64,000 nucleotides of DNA from Clostridium intestinale DSM 6191 (GTDB lineage: Bacteria; Bacillota; Clostridia; Clostridiales; Clostridiaceae), in contig NZ_FQXU01000004.1 of NCBI RefSeq assembly GCF_900130055.1, positions 186,001 to 250,000 on the forward strand, given 5' to 3'. Below the pieces are notes generated by a model. It made no database searches, was not told where the DNA came from, and saw only the letters and a list, made by a program, of their open reading frames with translations. Shown here one piece after another: positions 36,875-46,085 of this stretch; the first letter of the stretch is position 1; each line of letters starts with the position of its first letter. Made by a program: the position numbers and the translations under genes.

Positions 36875-38947
36875 CTATTGTATTCTTCTTTCAAATAATT
36901 CAATTATTTGTGCCATATCAATACTACTTTTTGCATTGTTTATCGCTTCTTTAAATTCTGAAATCTGTAATAAATTTATTAGATTAAATAAAGCATTTAG
37001 ATGTTTTTCTTTATCTACAGCATTTATGATGCATACATATTTTATTGGGTCATAAATTCCTGCATTAAAAACCACTGGATTTTTTAATCTAATTAAATTA
37101 AATCCAAGCTTTATTCCTCCATCGTCAATTTCTGAGTGTGGGATAGCAAAGCCTTCAGAAATCACATAATATGGTCCATTTTGTTCTGTATTTCTTATGA
37201 TAGATTCAACATAGCTATCTGTTATATATCCTCTATTTAATAGATTGGTTGAAGCTTTCTTTACAGCCTCTTTCCAATTATCAGCCTCTACATCTAATTC
37301 AATAAATTCCTCTGTTAATAAATCTGAAAGACCTAAAACCACTCTATTTTTTCTTTCAAAATAACTATTTAAACTTTCTCTAATTACCTCCAATATTTCA
37401 TCATTTTTTATTATAGGCTCTATCTTTTTCATAATATCTGTGCAATCATTTTTGCATAGTTTTGTGGAATTAATGGAACCGCAATTATCTATCATTTCTC
37501 TCATTCTCAAAAAATCACTATCAGTTAATTGAGGAGATATCCTAATATAAGGAACAGAAACACTATCTAAATCTACTGTTGAAATAACAAAGTCTATATC
37601 ATTTCTTAATGAATCTTTTAGTCTATGTTTTGGTAATACATTTATTATATTTAGATTAAATCTTTCTAAAAGTTTGGATTTTAAAAGCTGGCTTGTCCCA
37701 ATTCCACTGTTGCAGATTAGTATTACATTACATACAGTCTTTTGGGTTTTCATTTTTTCAATTGAGGCACAAATATATATGACTATATATGCAATTTCCT
37801 CCTCACAAATAGACCTTTTGGCATACTGCTCTAGTATATCTATATTTTCTATAACCACTTCTTTTATAGGGGCATACTTTTCTATAATAAAATTTATTTC
37901 GTAATTTTCGTTAAAGCTTGTAAAGCCGTCTATAAATATTCTTTCTAGATGATTTGATAAACTTTGAAAAAGCTCATAATCCTTATATAAAGGAAGATCT
38001 AAGGCTTTTGATAAATTCATAATAAACAATCTAGTTATGGTTTGTATTTTTACTATTTCTTTGCTTCCATCTATGGAATCACTTTTCTTAAGGTATCCAA
38101 AGCCTTTTGAGAAATTTTCTAAATATCTTAGTTCATTTTTATTTAACTCAAGGTCAAAATGCTGGCAAACAAGTATATATAGTCTTTCTATTAATTTATT
38201 GTTGGTTTCTTGTTTTTCTAATTTATGACTATCTAAATACTTACCTAACCTCATTCTAAAAATTGCTACACATAGGTAATTCCAAAGCATATTAAAGGAA
38301 TACTCTGTTAACTGCATCTCCGAATATTTTTCTGCTTCTGATATAAGGTTTTGTAGTATTATGTTTGTATCTTTATCTATTGCACGTATATCGCCAATCT
38401 TCATATTTTTTGCCTGCTCTTGATGGGAAAAGAGCTCGTATAAATCACCATATCTAAATAGAATATTTACAAATAAATCTCTTATATTTTCTTCAGAACC
38501 ATTAATACAAATCCCTGTATTTGTTTGAGAATTTACTGAAAGATTATACTTATTTAAAAACTTATTTAGATATTTTAAATCTCCAATAACCGTTGATCTA
38601 GATACGTACATGAAATCCGCAATATTTAGTAGGGTTACATGTTCATGGGTAAATATAAGTAATAAAGACTCAACTACCAAACGTTCATCTTTTGATAGTT
38701 TATAATCATAAAAGCTAAGTGTAGAAAGTGTTTGATATATAGATTTACTTATTTTGTCTACGTAGAACTTGTTATCTGTCATCTTTAAATAAGCAATTCC
38801 TTTTCCTTCTAAAAACTCATTAACTTCCTGAATATCTGCCTGTATAGTTTTTACGCTGATATTTAAAATCTGCGATAATGCTTTTATATCTAATTCATTT
38901 GGTCTTTCGTATATTATCTTAATAATTTCGCAAGTTCTTTTATACAA
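36875..38947 (-). CDS. PRD-domain transcriptional activator (BglG/MtlR type)
   Basis: About 690 residues in five parts: an N-terminal HTH (LDIKALSQILNISVKTIQAD), a second HTH (VTLLNIADFMYVSRSTVIG), two PRD domains (about 170-400), a IIB-like domain with phospho-Cys in VILICNSGIGTSQLLKSK, and a C-terminal IIA-like domain with phospho-His in GFAIPHSEIDDG. These proteins activate their PTS operon, with activity set by phosphorylation of PRD His and the IIB/IIA sites. No ATG lies near the start; the frame opens with TTG and GTG codons, and I chose the TTG at 38947 by its spacing from GGTTGGTG. It heads the PTS operon. Confidence 0.88.
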   Translation of the reverse strand: MYKRTCEIIKIIYERPNELDIKALSQILNISVKTIQADIQEVNEFLEGKGIAYLKMTDNKFYVDKISKSIYQTLSTLSFYDYKLSKDERLVVESLLLIFTHEHVTLLNIADFMYVSRSTVIGDLKYLNKFLNKYNLSVNSQTNTGICINGSEENIRDLFVNILFRYGDLYELFSHQEQAKNMKIGDIRAIDKDTNIILQNLISEAEKYSEMQLTEYSFNMLWNYLCVAIFRMRLGKYLDSHKLEKQETNNKLIERLYILVCQHFDLELNKNELRYLENFSKGFGYLKKSDSIDGSKEIVKIQTITRLFIMNLSKALDLPLYKDYELFQSLSNHLERIFIDGFTSFNENYEINFIIEKYAPIKEVVIENIDILEQYAKRSICEEEIAYIVIYICASIEKMKTQKTVCNVILICNSGIGTSQLLKSKLLERFNLNIINVLPKHRLKDSLRNDIDFVISTVDLDSVSVPYIRISPQLTDSDFLRMREMIDNCGSINSTKLCKNDCTDIMKKIEPIIKNDEILEVIRESLNSYFERKNRVVLGLSDLLTEEFIELDVEADNWKEAVKKASTNLLNRGYITDSYVESIIRNTEQNGPYYVISEGFAIPHSEIDDGGIKLGFNLIRLKNPVVFNAGIYDPIKYVCIINAVDKEKHLNALFNLINLLQISEFKEAINNAKSSIDMAQIIELFERRIQ

Positions 38948-39192
38948 GATTAACACCAACCTTTATATTTACTTTAGTTGTATATTCAAATAGCAAAATC
39001 ATAAAACGTTTCCAGTAGCAAAATATATTTCTCTATTGTTTTTCAAAAGTATACTTTATCTCAAAAGTAAGTCTACCTTATAGTGTTACTTTACCACCTT
39101 TTGTTTTAAAACAAAAGTTTAAAACCATTCCAAAGTCAAGAACTAAATTGTACCAATTAATTAGACATATCCAATCTAATTATAAAAAAAAC

Positions 39193-39227
39193 AACCCCCA
39201 GCTACCTTAAAAATATAGCTAGGAGTT
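39193..39227 (-). terminator. Terminator of the ArsR-ABC operon
   Basis: On the minus strand a 12-bp stem (AACTCCTAGCTA / TAGCTGGGGGTT, two G-U pairs) is followed by GTTTTTTTT. It lies 12 bases after the ArsR gene. The stretch 38960-39190 holds the upstream region of the PRD gene; I see only a weak cre-like ATAAAACGTTTCCA at 39001-39014. Confidence 0.82.
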
Positions 39228-39239
39228 AAAATCATAATT

Positions 39240-40196
39240 CTAATAAATATACTCGTAAATCCTATAACTTATAAAATCAATAGTATCATTATTGACTGAA
39301 TAAATCATATAATTACCTTTTCTCTCTTTTGTTACAAGCTGTCCTTCTTGAAGAAGTTTTAATGCCTTAGATACAGCTGCTTCTGATATATCTAATAGGC
39401 TGCTCAACTCTTGTGTGCTTTTACCTTTTTTACTTATTGCTTTTAATATCTTTAATCTTGTAGAATCCCCTAAAGCCTTTAATGTTCTTTCTAAATCTTT
39501 AGGACTTTCTTTTTCAGTGTTTTCTGTTTCAACTAAACATGTTAAATTAAGAAAATCATCTATTATTCCTATAAGAAGATGAGGCCCAACAAAAGTTGAT
39601 ACATTAATTGAAACTCTCTTAAGATCTCTTTTATAAACCTCATATTGCTTATTTTTATAAAAAACTATCTTATCTTCATGAACCTTTATTCTTTCATGAA
39701 TATCTTGAATTAAATTGAAAACACCCTTTTCTTTTGCAAACTTCACCTTTTGCTTTAACATTCTAGTTATAAAAGGCTCTATATATTTTAATTCACCTTC
39801 AAATATATAAGTATAGAAGTCTCTTAATAACCTTAAAAGTTCTTGGTACTGATTTTTAGTGATTTTTTTATCATATTCTTTAAATATCTTGTTTATCTCA
39901 TGTATTGATATCTTTGATAGTACATCTATGGAACTTAATATATTTAAATCTGAACATTCTTCAAAATAATGACATACATCCATGATTATACAATACTCAT
40001 CAGTGATATCAGCATAAATCTTTATGTCTTGTTTCATATCTGGGTTCATCTGTTTATTAACTTTTTCTGCCCACTTCTTCCTATGAATATGATGTTCTGG
40101 ATTTGATAGTACATGAAGAGCACAAAACATCTCAAAAAGCGGTGAATACACAAATTCACATAGTACATCTTGTTCATAAATAACATCTATTTTCAT
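39240..40196 (-). CDS. ArsR-family regulator with long N-terminal domain
   Basis: About 318 residues. The C-terminal ~90 residues are an ArsR-type winged helix (RTLKALGDSTRLKILKAISK, STQELSSLLDISEAAVSKAL, GNYMIYSV). The ~220 residues before it are an uncharacterised helical sensor region (DUF5937-like), without the Cys metal sites of SmtB/ArsR. AGAGGTAAT before the ATG at 40196 decides the start against a Met 17 codons upstream. It is the last gene of the ABC exporter operon and probably represses it through the long palindrome near 42831. Confidence 0.82.
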   Translation of the reverse strand: MKIDVIYEQDVLCEFVYSPLFEMFCALHVLSNPEHHIHRKKWAEKVNKQMNPDMKQDIKIYADITDEYCIIMDVCHYFEECSDLNILSSIDVLSKISIHEINKIFKEYDKKITKNQYQELLRLLRDFYTYIFEGELKYIEPFITRMLKQKVKFAKEKGVFNLIQDIHERIKVHEDKIVFYKNKQYEVYKRDLKRVSINVSTFVGPHLLIGIIDDFLNLTCLVETENTEKESPKDLERTLKALGDSTRLKILKAISKKGKSTQELSSLLDISEAAVSKALKLLQEGQLVTKERKGNYMIYSVNNDTIDFISYRIYEYIY

Positions 40197-40203
40197 ATTA
40201 CCT

Positions 40204-41013
40204 CTAAAAATAAGTAAAATTTCCTGTTTTTCTGCTGTGATGTTCAACTACTTTTATTATCTTCAAACATGAAAGGTATAAGATAATTATTATCCCAACT
40301 CCTATAACTATGAAGCTTTTTATTTCTTGTATAGAGCTTCCTATTAAAATAACATTTCTTACTCCTTCAATAGCATAAGTTAAAGGAAATATAAGGCTTA
40401 TCCCCTTTGCCCACATAGGGAAAACTGAGGTTGGTACCTTAACTCCTGAAAATATCTCCATAGGCTCCTCAAGTACTGTAAATAGAAAACCTGAATCCCT
40501 TGAAAATAAAAACAAAGAATTTAAAAACATTCCCCACATTACTGCCATCAATAAAGTAATTATAAAAACAATCATCAAACTTAAGTAGTTTACATTTAAA
40601 ACCTCTCTTTTGAATATCAAAACTCCTAGAGTGAAAATCACCATAAAAACTATGCTTTCAAAAAGAGAAGATAAGGCATTCCCTAGTATTACCCCTTGCC
40701 TACTGGCTGGTGAAAGGTAGATTAGCTCTAGTGTCCCACTTATTCTTTCAAAAGAAAAATTCCAAGCAGTTTGAACTAAGCTTCTAAACAGGCTCATGGT
40801 CATATATCCCAATACTATAAATACTAACACATTATCTTCATTAAGATAACTTAAATTGCTATTATTTATTTTAAATGGCTTAAAACTGTAATATGAGGTT
40901 ATGAAGTTTAAAATAGGCCATATAAACAAGGAAATATATATAAACTTACTATGAAAATAATTTAAGTGTTGTTTCTTCATTTCAGCTATAACTACTTTTA
41001 TAAAACTTCTCAT
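40204..41013 (-). CDS. ABC-2 type permease
   Basis: A 269-residue membrane protein with six hydrophobic segments; the central part SFERISGTLELIYLSPASRQ matches the conserved cytoplasmic loop of DrrB/NodJ-like ABC-2 permeases. It is the second permease of the operon (the other is at 42001-42813), so the exporter is probably a heterodimer of permeases served by one ATPase. It begins three bases after the ATPase stop and ends seven bases before the ArsR start. Confidence 0.82.
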   Translation of the reverse strand: MRSFIKVVIAEMKKQHLNYFHSKFIYISLFIWPILNFITSYYSFKPFKINNSNLSYLNEDNVLVFIVLGYMTMSLFRSLVQTAWNFSFERISGTLELIYLSPASRQGVILGNALSSLFESIVFMVIFTLGVLIFKREVLNVNYLSLMIVFIITLLMAVMWGMFLNSLFLFSRDSGFLFTVLEEPMEIFSGVKVPTSVFPMWAKGISLIFPLTYAIEGVRNVILIGSSIQEIKSFIVIGVGIIIILYLSCLKIIKVVEHHSRKTGNFTYF

Positions 41014-41016
41014 AAT

Positions 41017-41991
41017 TTAAGCTCCTTTCTCAGAAAGCTTAATTATAGTATCTTCAAGTCTTGGTACAATCTCAAAAAATTCCTTTATGATAGCTCCTTT
41101 ATCTGAACATATTTGTGATATGTTTAAACTTAAATTCTTAGAACTTATAATATGATAGGAGTTATCCTCTTCATAAATCTCAACTGTATTATCATGTCCT
41201 AAAAGACTAATTAACATATATCTTTGAAGGGCCTCTATTCTGTTATGAAGAGTCAATCTATATTCAACTTTTTTAAACACTTGTTTTGATAGTTCTTTTG
41301 ATGTACCTTGTCTTATTATCATCCCTTTATCTAAAACATAAATATAATCAGCAAGTTCTTCAACCTCCTCCATGTAATGAGAGGTTAATAATATTCCTTT
41401 ACCTTTTTCCTTAGCTAATGACTTAACATGAGTTCTTAATTCCTTTGATACCACTGCATCAAGTCCTAAAGTAGGTTCATCCATAAATATATAGCTTGGA
41501 TCATTTATTAGTCCTCTTGCTATCTGAAGTCTTTGCTTCATACCTTTTGAAAACTCTTCAACCTTCTTATCCTTATTTTCATAAAGGCCTACTAATTTAA
41601 GTAATTCTTCAATTCTCTTTTCTAATATATTATTAGCAATTCCATAAAGCTGTCCATAATACCATAGATTTTCATGAGCCGTAAGTCTCCAGTATATCAT
41701 TCTCTCACCACCAGCAATCATATTAATTTTATATTTTATTGCTCTTGGATTTTTTACAGCATCTATCCCATCAAGAAAATACTCTCCTGAAGTTGGTGAA
41801 AGTAAGGTAGTTAACATCTTTATAGTTGTCGTTTTTCCTGCGCCATTTATACCTAAAAGTCCAATGATTTCTCCTTCTTTTATTTTTATAGAAACATCTT
41901 TTACCGCCTCTAACTTAACCTTCTCATTTTTAAATATTCCTTTACTTGTTTTAGTTTCATAAACCTTTTTTAAGTTGTTTGCTTCTATCAT
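41017..41991 (-). CDS. ABC transporter ATP-binding protein (DrrA/NodI-like)
   Basis: About 325 residues. Walker A LLGINGAGKTT, signature EFSKGMKQRLQIAR, Walker B YIFMDEPTLGLDA and switch His in LLTSHYMEEVEELADY. A C-terminal extension of about 90 residues follows, as in DrrA-type exporters. The ATG at 41991 has AGGTG six bases before it, overlapping the stop of the upstream permease; GTG/ATG codons at 42000 and 41997 are less likely. Confidence 0.9.
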   Translation of the reverse strand: MIEANNLKKVYETKTSKGIFKNEKVKLEAVKDVSIKIKEGEIIGLLGINGAGKTTTIKMLTTLLSPTSGEYFLDGIDAVKNPRAIKYKINMIAGGERMIYWRLTAHENLWYYGQLYGIANNILEKRIEELLKLVGLYENKDKKVEEFSKGMKQRLQIARGLINDPSYIFMDEPTLGLDAVVSKELRTHVKSLAKEKGKGILLTSHYMEEVEELADYIYVLDKGMIIRQGTSKELSKQVFKKVEYRLTLHNRIEALQRYMLISLLGHDNTVEIYEEDNSYHIISSKNLSLNISQICSDKGAIIKEFFEIVPRLEDTIIKLSEKGA

Positions 41992-42000
41992 ATTCATCAC

Positions 42001-42813
42001 CTATCCTTGAATTTTTTCTAATGCTATATATTCTATTTTTCTAAGACTTAAAAATCCTACAAGTATATAAAATGTACCAAGTAAAAAAACATAGATCATG
42101 GTACTACTTAGTTCTGATACACCTTTTCCAAGTAAAGCTGATCCTCTTATTAAGTTTGAGGTTTCAGTTACTGGTATTAGTTCTCCTATCCATCTTAAAA
42201 CCCTTGGTAAATATTCATTAGGAAATGTTATTCCACATAGGAGTAACATGGCAACAAATAAAGTGTTTTGAGAAATATAAGTATCTCTTGTATATAACAT
42301 TATTGAAGCAAGTACCATGGATAATCCAAAGAAACCATATAAGGCAAGAAGGGCACTTATTGCAAATGATATTAGGTTTATATTAGATAAGTCTAGACCA
42401 AAGGGAATAGCAATAATCAAGGAAACTATAACTTCAAAAGTAGTTGTTACTGTCTGCTGAAGCATATTCCCTATAAAATACTCTCCTCTCTTAAAAGGTG
42501 TAATCATAAGACTTTCTAAGGTACCCTCCCTTAATTCTGTAATAAGACTTCTGCTTACATTTAAACATGTCCTAACCACATACAAATAAGTTAAAGATCC
42601 TAAAATAACGTAGCTCATGTAATCCCCTGTTCCAGTAAACTTAAGAAATTCATCTCCCACAACTCCATTAAAAAGCATTTTATAAATAAGAAGTGCTCCT
42701 ATTACAGTATAGAAGCCAGTTAAAACATTTCCTATAAAGAAATCTTTAGGGTATGCTCTTATCATTACTATAAAATTTCTTTTAAATGTTGCTTTAAGTA
42801 CTTTTCCTGTCAT
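42001..42813 (-). CDS. ABC-2 type permease
   Basis: A 270-residue membrane protein with six hydrophobic segments, first gene of the exporter operon. TELREGTLESLMITPFKRGE is the conserved loop of ABC-2 permeases, and its counterpart occurs in the second permease of the operon, so the two are paralogues. A run of CCCC on the plus strand marks a GGGGG ribosome binding site before the ATG. A long palindrome lies about 18 bases upstream of the start codon. Confidence 0.83.
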   Translation of the reverse strand: MTGKVLKATFKRNFIVMIRAYPKDFFIGNVLTGFYTVIGALLIYKMLFNGVVGDEFLKFTGTGDYMSYVILGSLTYLYVVRTCLNVSRSLITELREGTLESLMITPFKRGEYFIGNMLQQTVTTTFEVIVSLIIAIPFGLDLSNINLISFAISALLALYGFFGLSMVLASIMLYTRDTYISQNTLFVAMLLLCGITFPNEYLPRVLRWIGELIPVTETSNLIRGSALLGKGVSELSSTMIYVFLLGTFYILVGFLSLRKIEYIALEKIQG

Positions 42814-42830
42814 TTAATAACCCCCTGTTT

Positions 42831-42854
42831 TTAATTAACTATTTAGTTAATTAA
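42831..42854. promoter_or_regulatory. Long palindrome, candidate ArsR-family operator
   Basis: Two perfect 11-base arms (TTAATTAACTA / TAGTTAATTAA) around a 2-base centre, just upstream of the ABC exporter operon. A related half-site, TAGTTAAGTAATT, lies near 42971 before the divergent methyltransferase gene. Sites of this AT-rich form are common for ArsR-type repressors. Part of the symmetry could be chance in AT-rich DNA, but 11-base arms are long for that. Confidence 0.6.
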
Positions 42855-42996
42855 ATCATTAATTCTTTAATGTGGAAGCATTTTAAAGGGTTTGTTTAAC
42901 TTTGTCAACAAATAATTTCCAATATATCTCTTTTTATCCTTGATGGATTTTACTGGAAGTTGTATTATATAGTTAAGTAATTGGGAGGTTATTAAT

Positions 42997-43605
42997 ATGA
43001 ATGCAGAAATAATTAAAGAGAAATCCTTGAGGAATTTTGATTCAGAAGCAGAGGTTTATGAAAAAAGTTCTGATGGAAAGTTTTGCTCTAGAATTTATCC
43101 CTACATATTGGACGAGCTTAATAAAAAAAATAATGAATTAATCTTAGATGTTGGCTGCGGAAATGGAGTAATGTTATCAAAGATGAATGAAAATAACAAA
43201 CTTCATGGAGTTGACCTTTCAAAAGCTATGATTGATGTTGCTAAAAAGAGGCTTAAAGACAAAGCTGAACTGATTGTAGGTGATGCAGAGTTTTTACTTT
43301 GGGAAGATAATTATTTCGACACTATCTTATGTACTTTCTCCTTTCATCATTATCCACGTCCTAAAAAAGTTTTAGATGAAATGTATAGGGTTTTAAAAAA
43401 AGGTGGTCGTCTTATACTCGCTGACCCTTGGTTTCCTACTCCGCTTAGGCAGATTACAAACTTCTTTTTAAGGTTTTCTGATAAAGGAGACTTTCATGAG
43501 TATTCTCAAAGGGAAATTACGGATCTATTAGAAGCTTCTAATTTCAAACTACAAAGGTTTACTCATCCTACGAATGACACATTTTTGTTAGTTGCTGAGA
43601 AGTAA
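42997..43605 (+). CDS. Class I SAM-dependent methyltransferase
   Basis: A 202-residue methyltransferase of the Methyltransf_11/UbiE-like type: motif I ILDVGCGNGVMLSKM, acidic LHGVDLSKAMIDVAKKRL, motif II ELIVGDAEFLLW, then DTILCTFSFHHYPRPKKVL and VLKKGGRLILADPW. It is transcribed away from the ABC exporter operon, with a related half-palindrome in front, so it may share the ArsR regulator. A GGGAGG site precedes the ATG. The acceptor is unknown. Confidence 0.88.
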   Translation: MNAEIIKEKSLRNFDSEAEVYEKSSDGKFCSRIYPYILDELNKKNNELILDVGCGNGVMLSKMNENNKLHGVDLSKAMIDVAKKRLKDKAELIVGDAEFLLWEDNYFDTILCTFSFHHYPRPKKVLDEMYRVLKKGGRLILADPWFPTPLRQITNFFLRFSDKGDFHEYSQREITDLLEASNFKLQRFTHPTNDTFLLVAEK

Positions 43606-43636
43606 ATTAATAAATAACTTTAGTTTTTACCATACA

Positions 43637-43670
43637 AAAAGGAGCACTTCATAAGCGAAGTGCTCCTTTT
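43637..43670. terminator. Bidirectional intrinsic terminator
   Basis: Perfect 14-bp stem AAAAGGAGCACTTC / GAAGTGCTCCTTTT with loop ATAAGC, between the convergent methyltransferase and glnN genes; T-runs on both strands. Confidence 0.88.
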
Positions 43671-43681
43671 AATATATCTTA

Positions 43682-45775
43682 TTAAACGTTGAATAACATG
43701 TCTGAGTAAGTTGGTAATGGCCAGAACTCTTTGTCAACTATAGTTTCAAGAGTATCTGCAACTTCTCTTAAAGTATTCATTTGTTCAAATACTTCATATC
43801 TGTAGATCATACCTAAATCATAGATATCACCATCAAAGTTGTCTGCTTTTGCAACTACTTCTTCAAGAAGTGCAATGTTTTTGTTTAATGAAGCTGTTAA
43901 GCTTGAAACTTCTTTTAATAACTCAGTTTGAACTGAAACATCAGCTCCTATACCAACAGCAGTTATTGTGTTAATTGAAGATGCAAGGCTTGTTGCATAC
44001 TTAATTACTGAAGGTAATATTTGACGTTTAGCTATTTCAAGTGTAGTTAAAGCTTCTATATTTATAGTTTTGTTATAACCTTCTAAAGTTATTTCATAAC
44101 GAGATTCTGATTCTACTTTAGTTAAAACTCCATGTTTTTCTAATACAGCTTGGTTCTTTTCAGAAAGTAAAGCTTTAGTAGATTCTACAGTAGATTTAAT
44201 GTTTGGAAGTCCTCTTTTTGCAGCTTCTTCAACCCATTCATCAGAATATCCATTTCCATTGAATACAACTTTCTTATGAGTTTTAACAAGTTCAGTTAAA
44301 AGAACTTTAACTTCTTCTTCTACATCTGTAGATTTTTCAAGTCTATCAGCAACTTCTGATAAAGCTTCAGCAACTATTGTATTTAATACAAAGTTAGGTC
44401 CTGAAATTGAAGCTGAAGATGGAGTCATTCTGAACTCAAATTTATTTCCTGTAAATGCAAATGGAGAAGTTCTGTTTCTATCTGTTGCATCTTTTGGAAG
44501 TGGTGGTAATGTAGTTACCCCTATTGTTAAATCACTAGCTAATTTTGAGCTTGTAGCTGGTCCATTTTCAATTTGTTCTAAAATATCAGTTAATTGATCT
44601 CCTAAGAATATAGAGATTATAGCTGGTGGAGCTTCGTTCGCACCTAGTCTATGATCATTTCCAGCGTTAGCAGCTGATAATCTTAATAGATCTGAATATT
44701 CATCAACAGCTTTTATTACAGATGTTAAGAATAAAAGGAATTGTAGGTTTTCGTGTGGAGAATTACCTGGTTCAAGTAAGTTAACTCCATCATCAGTTCC
44801 CATTGACCAGTTGTTGTGTTTACCTGATCCATTTACTCCTGCAAATGGTTTTTCATGTAATAGACAAACTAATCCATGTTTTCCTGCAACTTTTTTCATT
44901 AATTCCATTGTAAGTTGGTTGTGGTCTGTTGATATATTTGTAGTACTAAATATAGGCGCTAATTCATGTTGAGCTGGCGCAACTTCGTTATGCTTAGTTT
45001 TAGCTAAAATTCCAAGCTTCCAAAGTTCTTCATCTAACTCTTTCATGTAATCAGATATTCTTTGTTTTAATGATCCAAAATAATGATCTTCAAGTTCTTG
45101 TCCTTTTGAAGGTTTTGCTCCAAATAAAGTTCTTCCAGTTAATATAAGGTCTTTACGAGCATCATACATAGCTTTATCTATTAAGAAATATTCTTGTTCT
45201 GGTCCTACTGTAGTAGTAACTTTTGTAGTTGTAGTATTTCCTAATGCCTTTAAAACACGTAGAGCTTGTTTATTTAAAGCCTCCATTGAACGTAGTAATG
45301 GAGTTTTCTTATCTAATGCTTCTCCATGGTAAGAACAGAATGCAGTTGGTATACATAAAGAATCATCTTTAATAAATGCTGGTGAAGTACAATCCCATGC
45401 AGTATATCCTCTTGCTTCAAAAGTAGCTCTTAATCCACCTGATGGGAATGAAGATGCATCTGGTTCTCCTTTTATTAATTCTTTACCTGAAAATTCTAAT
45501 ATAATCTTTCCATCAGAGGTTGGACTTATAAAAGCATCGTGTTTTTCAGCAGTAATTCCAGTCATTGGTTGGAACCAGTGAGTGAAGTGAGTAGCCCCCT
45601 TCTCAACAGCCCAATCTCTCATTGCAGCTGCAACAACATCTGCTACATCTGGTGCAAGAGCGGTTCCCATTTCTATTGTCTTTTTTAAAGCTTTATAAGT
45701 TGCTTTTGGAAGACGTTCCTTCATTACACAATCATTAAATACATTTGATGCAAAAATTTCAGTTACTTTACTCAT
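43682..45775 (-). CDS. glnN: Glutamine synthetase, type III
   Basis: ATP-dependent synthesis of glutamine from glutamate and ammonium. At 697 residues it has the length of GSIII rather than the ~450 of type I. Motifs include [20 protein letters not shown] near residue 62-81, [31 protein letters not shown] and [18 protein letters not shown] with metal and ATP ligands, and [23 protein letters not shown] precedes the ATG. It is monocistronic, with its own promoter, a 240-base leader that fits ANTAR antitermination, and a strong terminator. It is probably the main ammonium-assimilation enzyme or one of two. Confidence 0.96.
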   Translation of the reverse strand: MSKVTEIFASNVFNDCVMKERLPKATYKALKKTIEMGTALAPDVADVVAAAMRDWAVEKGATHFTHWFQPMTGITAEKHDAFISPTSDGKIILEFSGKELIKGEPDASSFPSGGLRATFEARGYTAWDCTSPAFIKDDSLCIPTAFCSYHGEALDKKTPLLRSMEALNKQALRVLKALGNTTTTKVTTTVGPEQEYFLIDKAMYDARKDLILTGRTLFGAKPSKGQELEDHYFGSLKQRISDYMKELDEELWKLGILAKTKHNEVAPAQHELAPIFSTTNISTDHNQLTMELMKKVAGKHGLVCLLHEKPFAGVNGSGKHNNWSMGTDDGVNLLEPGNSPHENLQFLLFLTSVIKAVDEYSDLLRLSAANAGNDHRLGANEAPPAIISIFLGDQLTDILEQIENGPATSSKLASDLTIGVTTLPPLPKDATDRNRTSPFAFTGNKFEFRMTPSSASISGPNFVLNTIVAEALSEVADRLEKSTDVEEEVKVLLTELVKTHKKVVFNGNGYSDEWVEEAAKRGLPNIKSTVESTKALLSEKNQAVLEKHGVLTKVESESRYEITLEGYNKTINIEALTTLEIAKRQILPSVIKYATSLASSINTITAVGIGADVSVQTELLKEVSSLTASLNKNIALLEEVVAKADNFDGDIYDLGMIYRYEVFEQMNTLREVADTLETIVDKEFWPLPTYSDMLFNV

Positions 45776-45898
45776 TTAAAAAAATCCCCTTTCGTATTGC
45801 ACATTACTTGATTTGTTCCTTAAAAGTTTACTTACAAGGATAAAACTTTTCTCTTTAAATACATTTTTTACATTATTTACATATTCACAAAAATAAAA

Positions 45899-45929
45899 AG
45901 CCAAAGAAAAACAATAATTTTCTTTAGCT
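45899..45929 (-). terminator. Leader terminator (attenuator) upstream of glnN
   Basis: On the minus strand a 12-bp stem (AGCTAAAGAAAA / TTTTCTTTGGCT, one G-U) with a 7-base loop is followed by TTTTATTTTTG. It lies inside the glnN leader, about 125 bases before the start codon, and its 5' arm overlaps the second of two upstream hairpins. Confidence 0.75.
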
Positions 45930-46008
45930 CCATTGCTAAAATTATATAATTCATATTTTATTCATATACTTATTATTACACTCATCAATAAAACTGCCAT
46001 AGTTTTAT
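45923..46008 (-). promoter_or_regulatory. Candidate ANTAR-responsive tandem hairpins in the glnN leader
   Basis: Two hairpins on the minus strand. P1 at 45988-46008: stem ATAAAACT / AGTTTTAT, loop AUGGC. P2 at 45923-45940: stem UUUAGC / GCUAAA around the hexaloop AAUGGA, which has A at position 1 and G at position 4, as required by ANTAR proteins. The 3' arm of P2 is also the 5' arm of the terminator, so P2 and the terminator exclude each other, the known ANTAR mechanism. P1 has a 5-base loop (7 if the closing pair opens), a deviation from the hexaloop rule. ANTAR control of clostridial glutamine synthetase genes has been described; no ANTAR gene is in this window. Confidence 0.65.
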
Positions 46009-46023
46009 ACATATGATGAATTT

Positions 46024-46052
46024 ATTATACTACTATAACAAAGATTGTTCAA
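46024..46052 (-). promoter_or_regulatory. Promoter of glnN
   Basis: On the minus strand -35 TTGAAC (46047-46052), exactly 17 bases, and a perfect -10 TATAAT (46024-46029). Transcription would start near 46017, giving a leader of about 240 bases. Confidence 0.82.
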
Positions 46053-46085
46053 TATTGAAATTAAATTTTTTTATATATTTCAGCG

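Noticed and set aside
39001-39014. cre (CcpA) site before the PRD activator
   Set aside because: ATAAAACGTTTCCA has three mismatches to the usual consensus; too weak to list as a feature.
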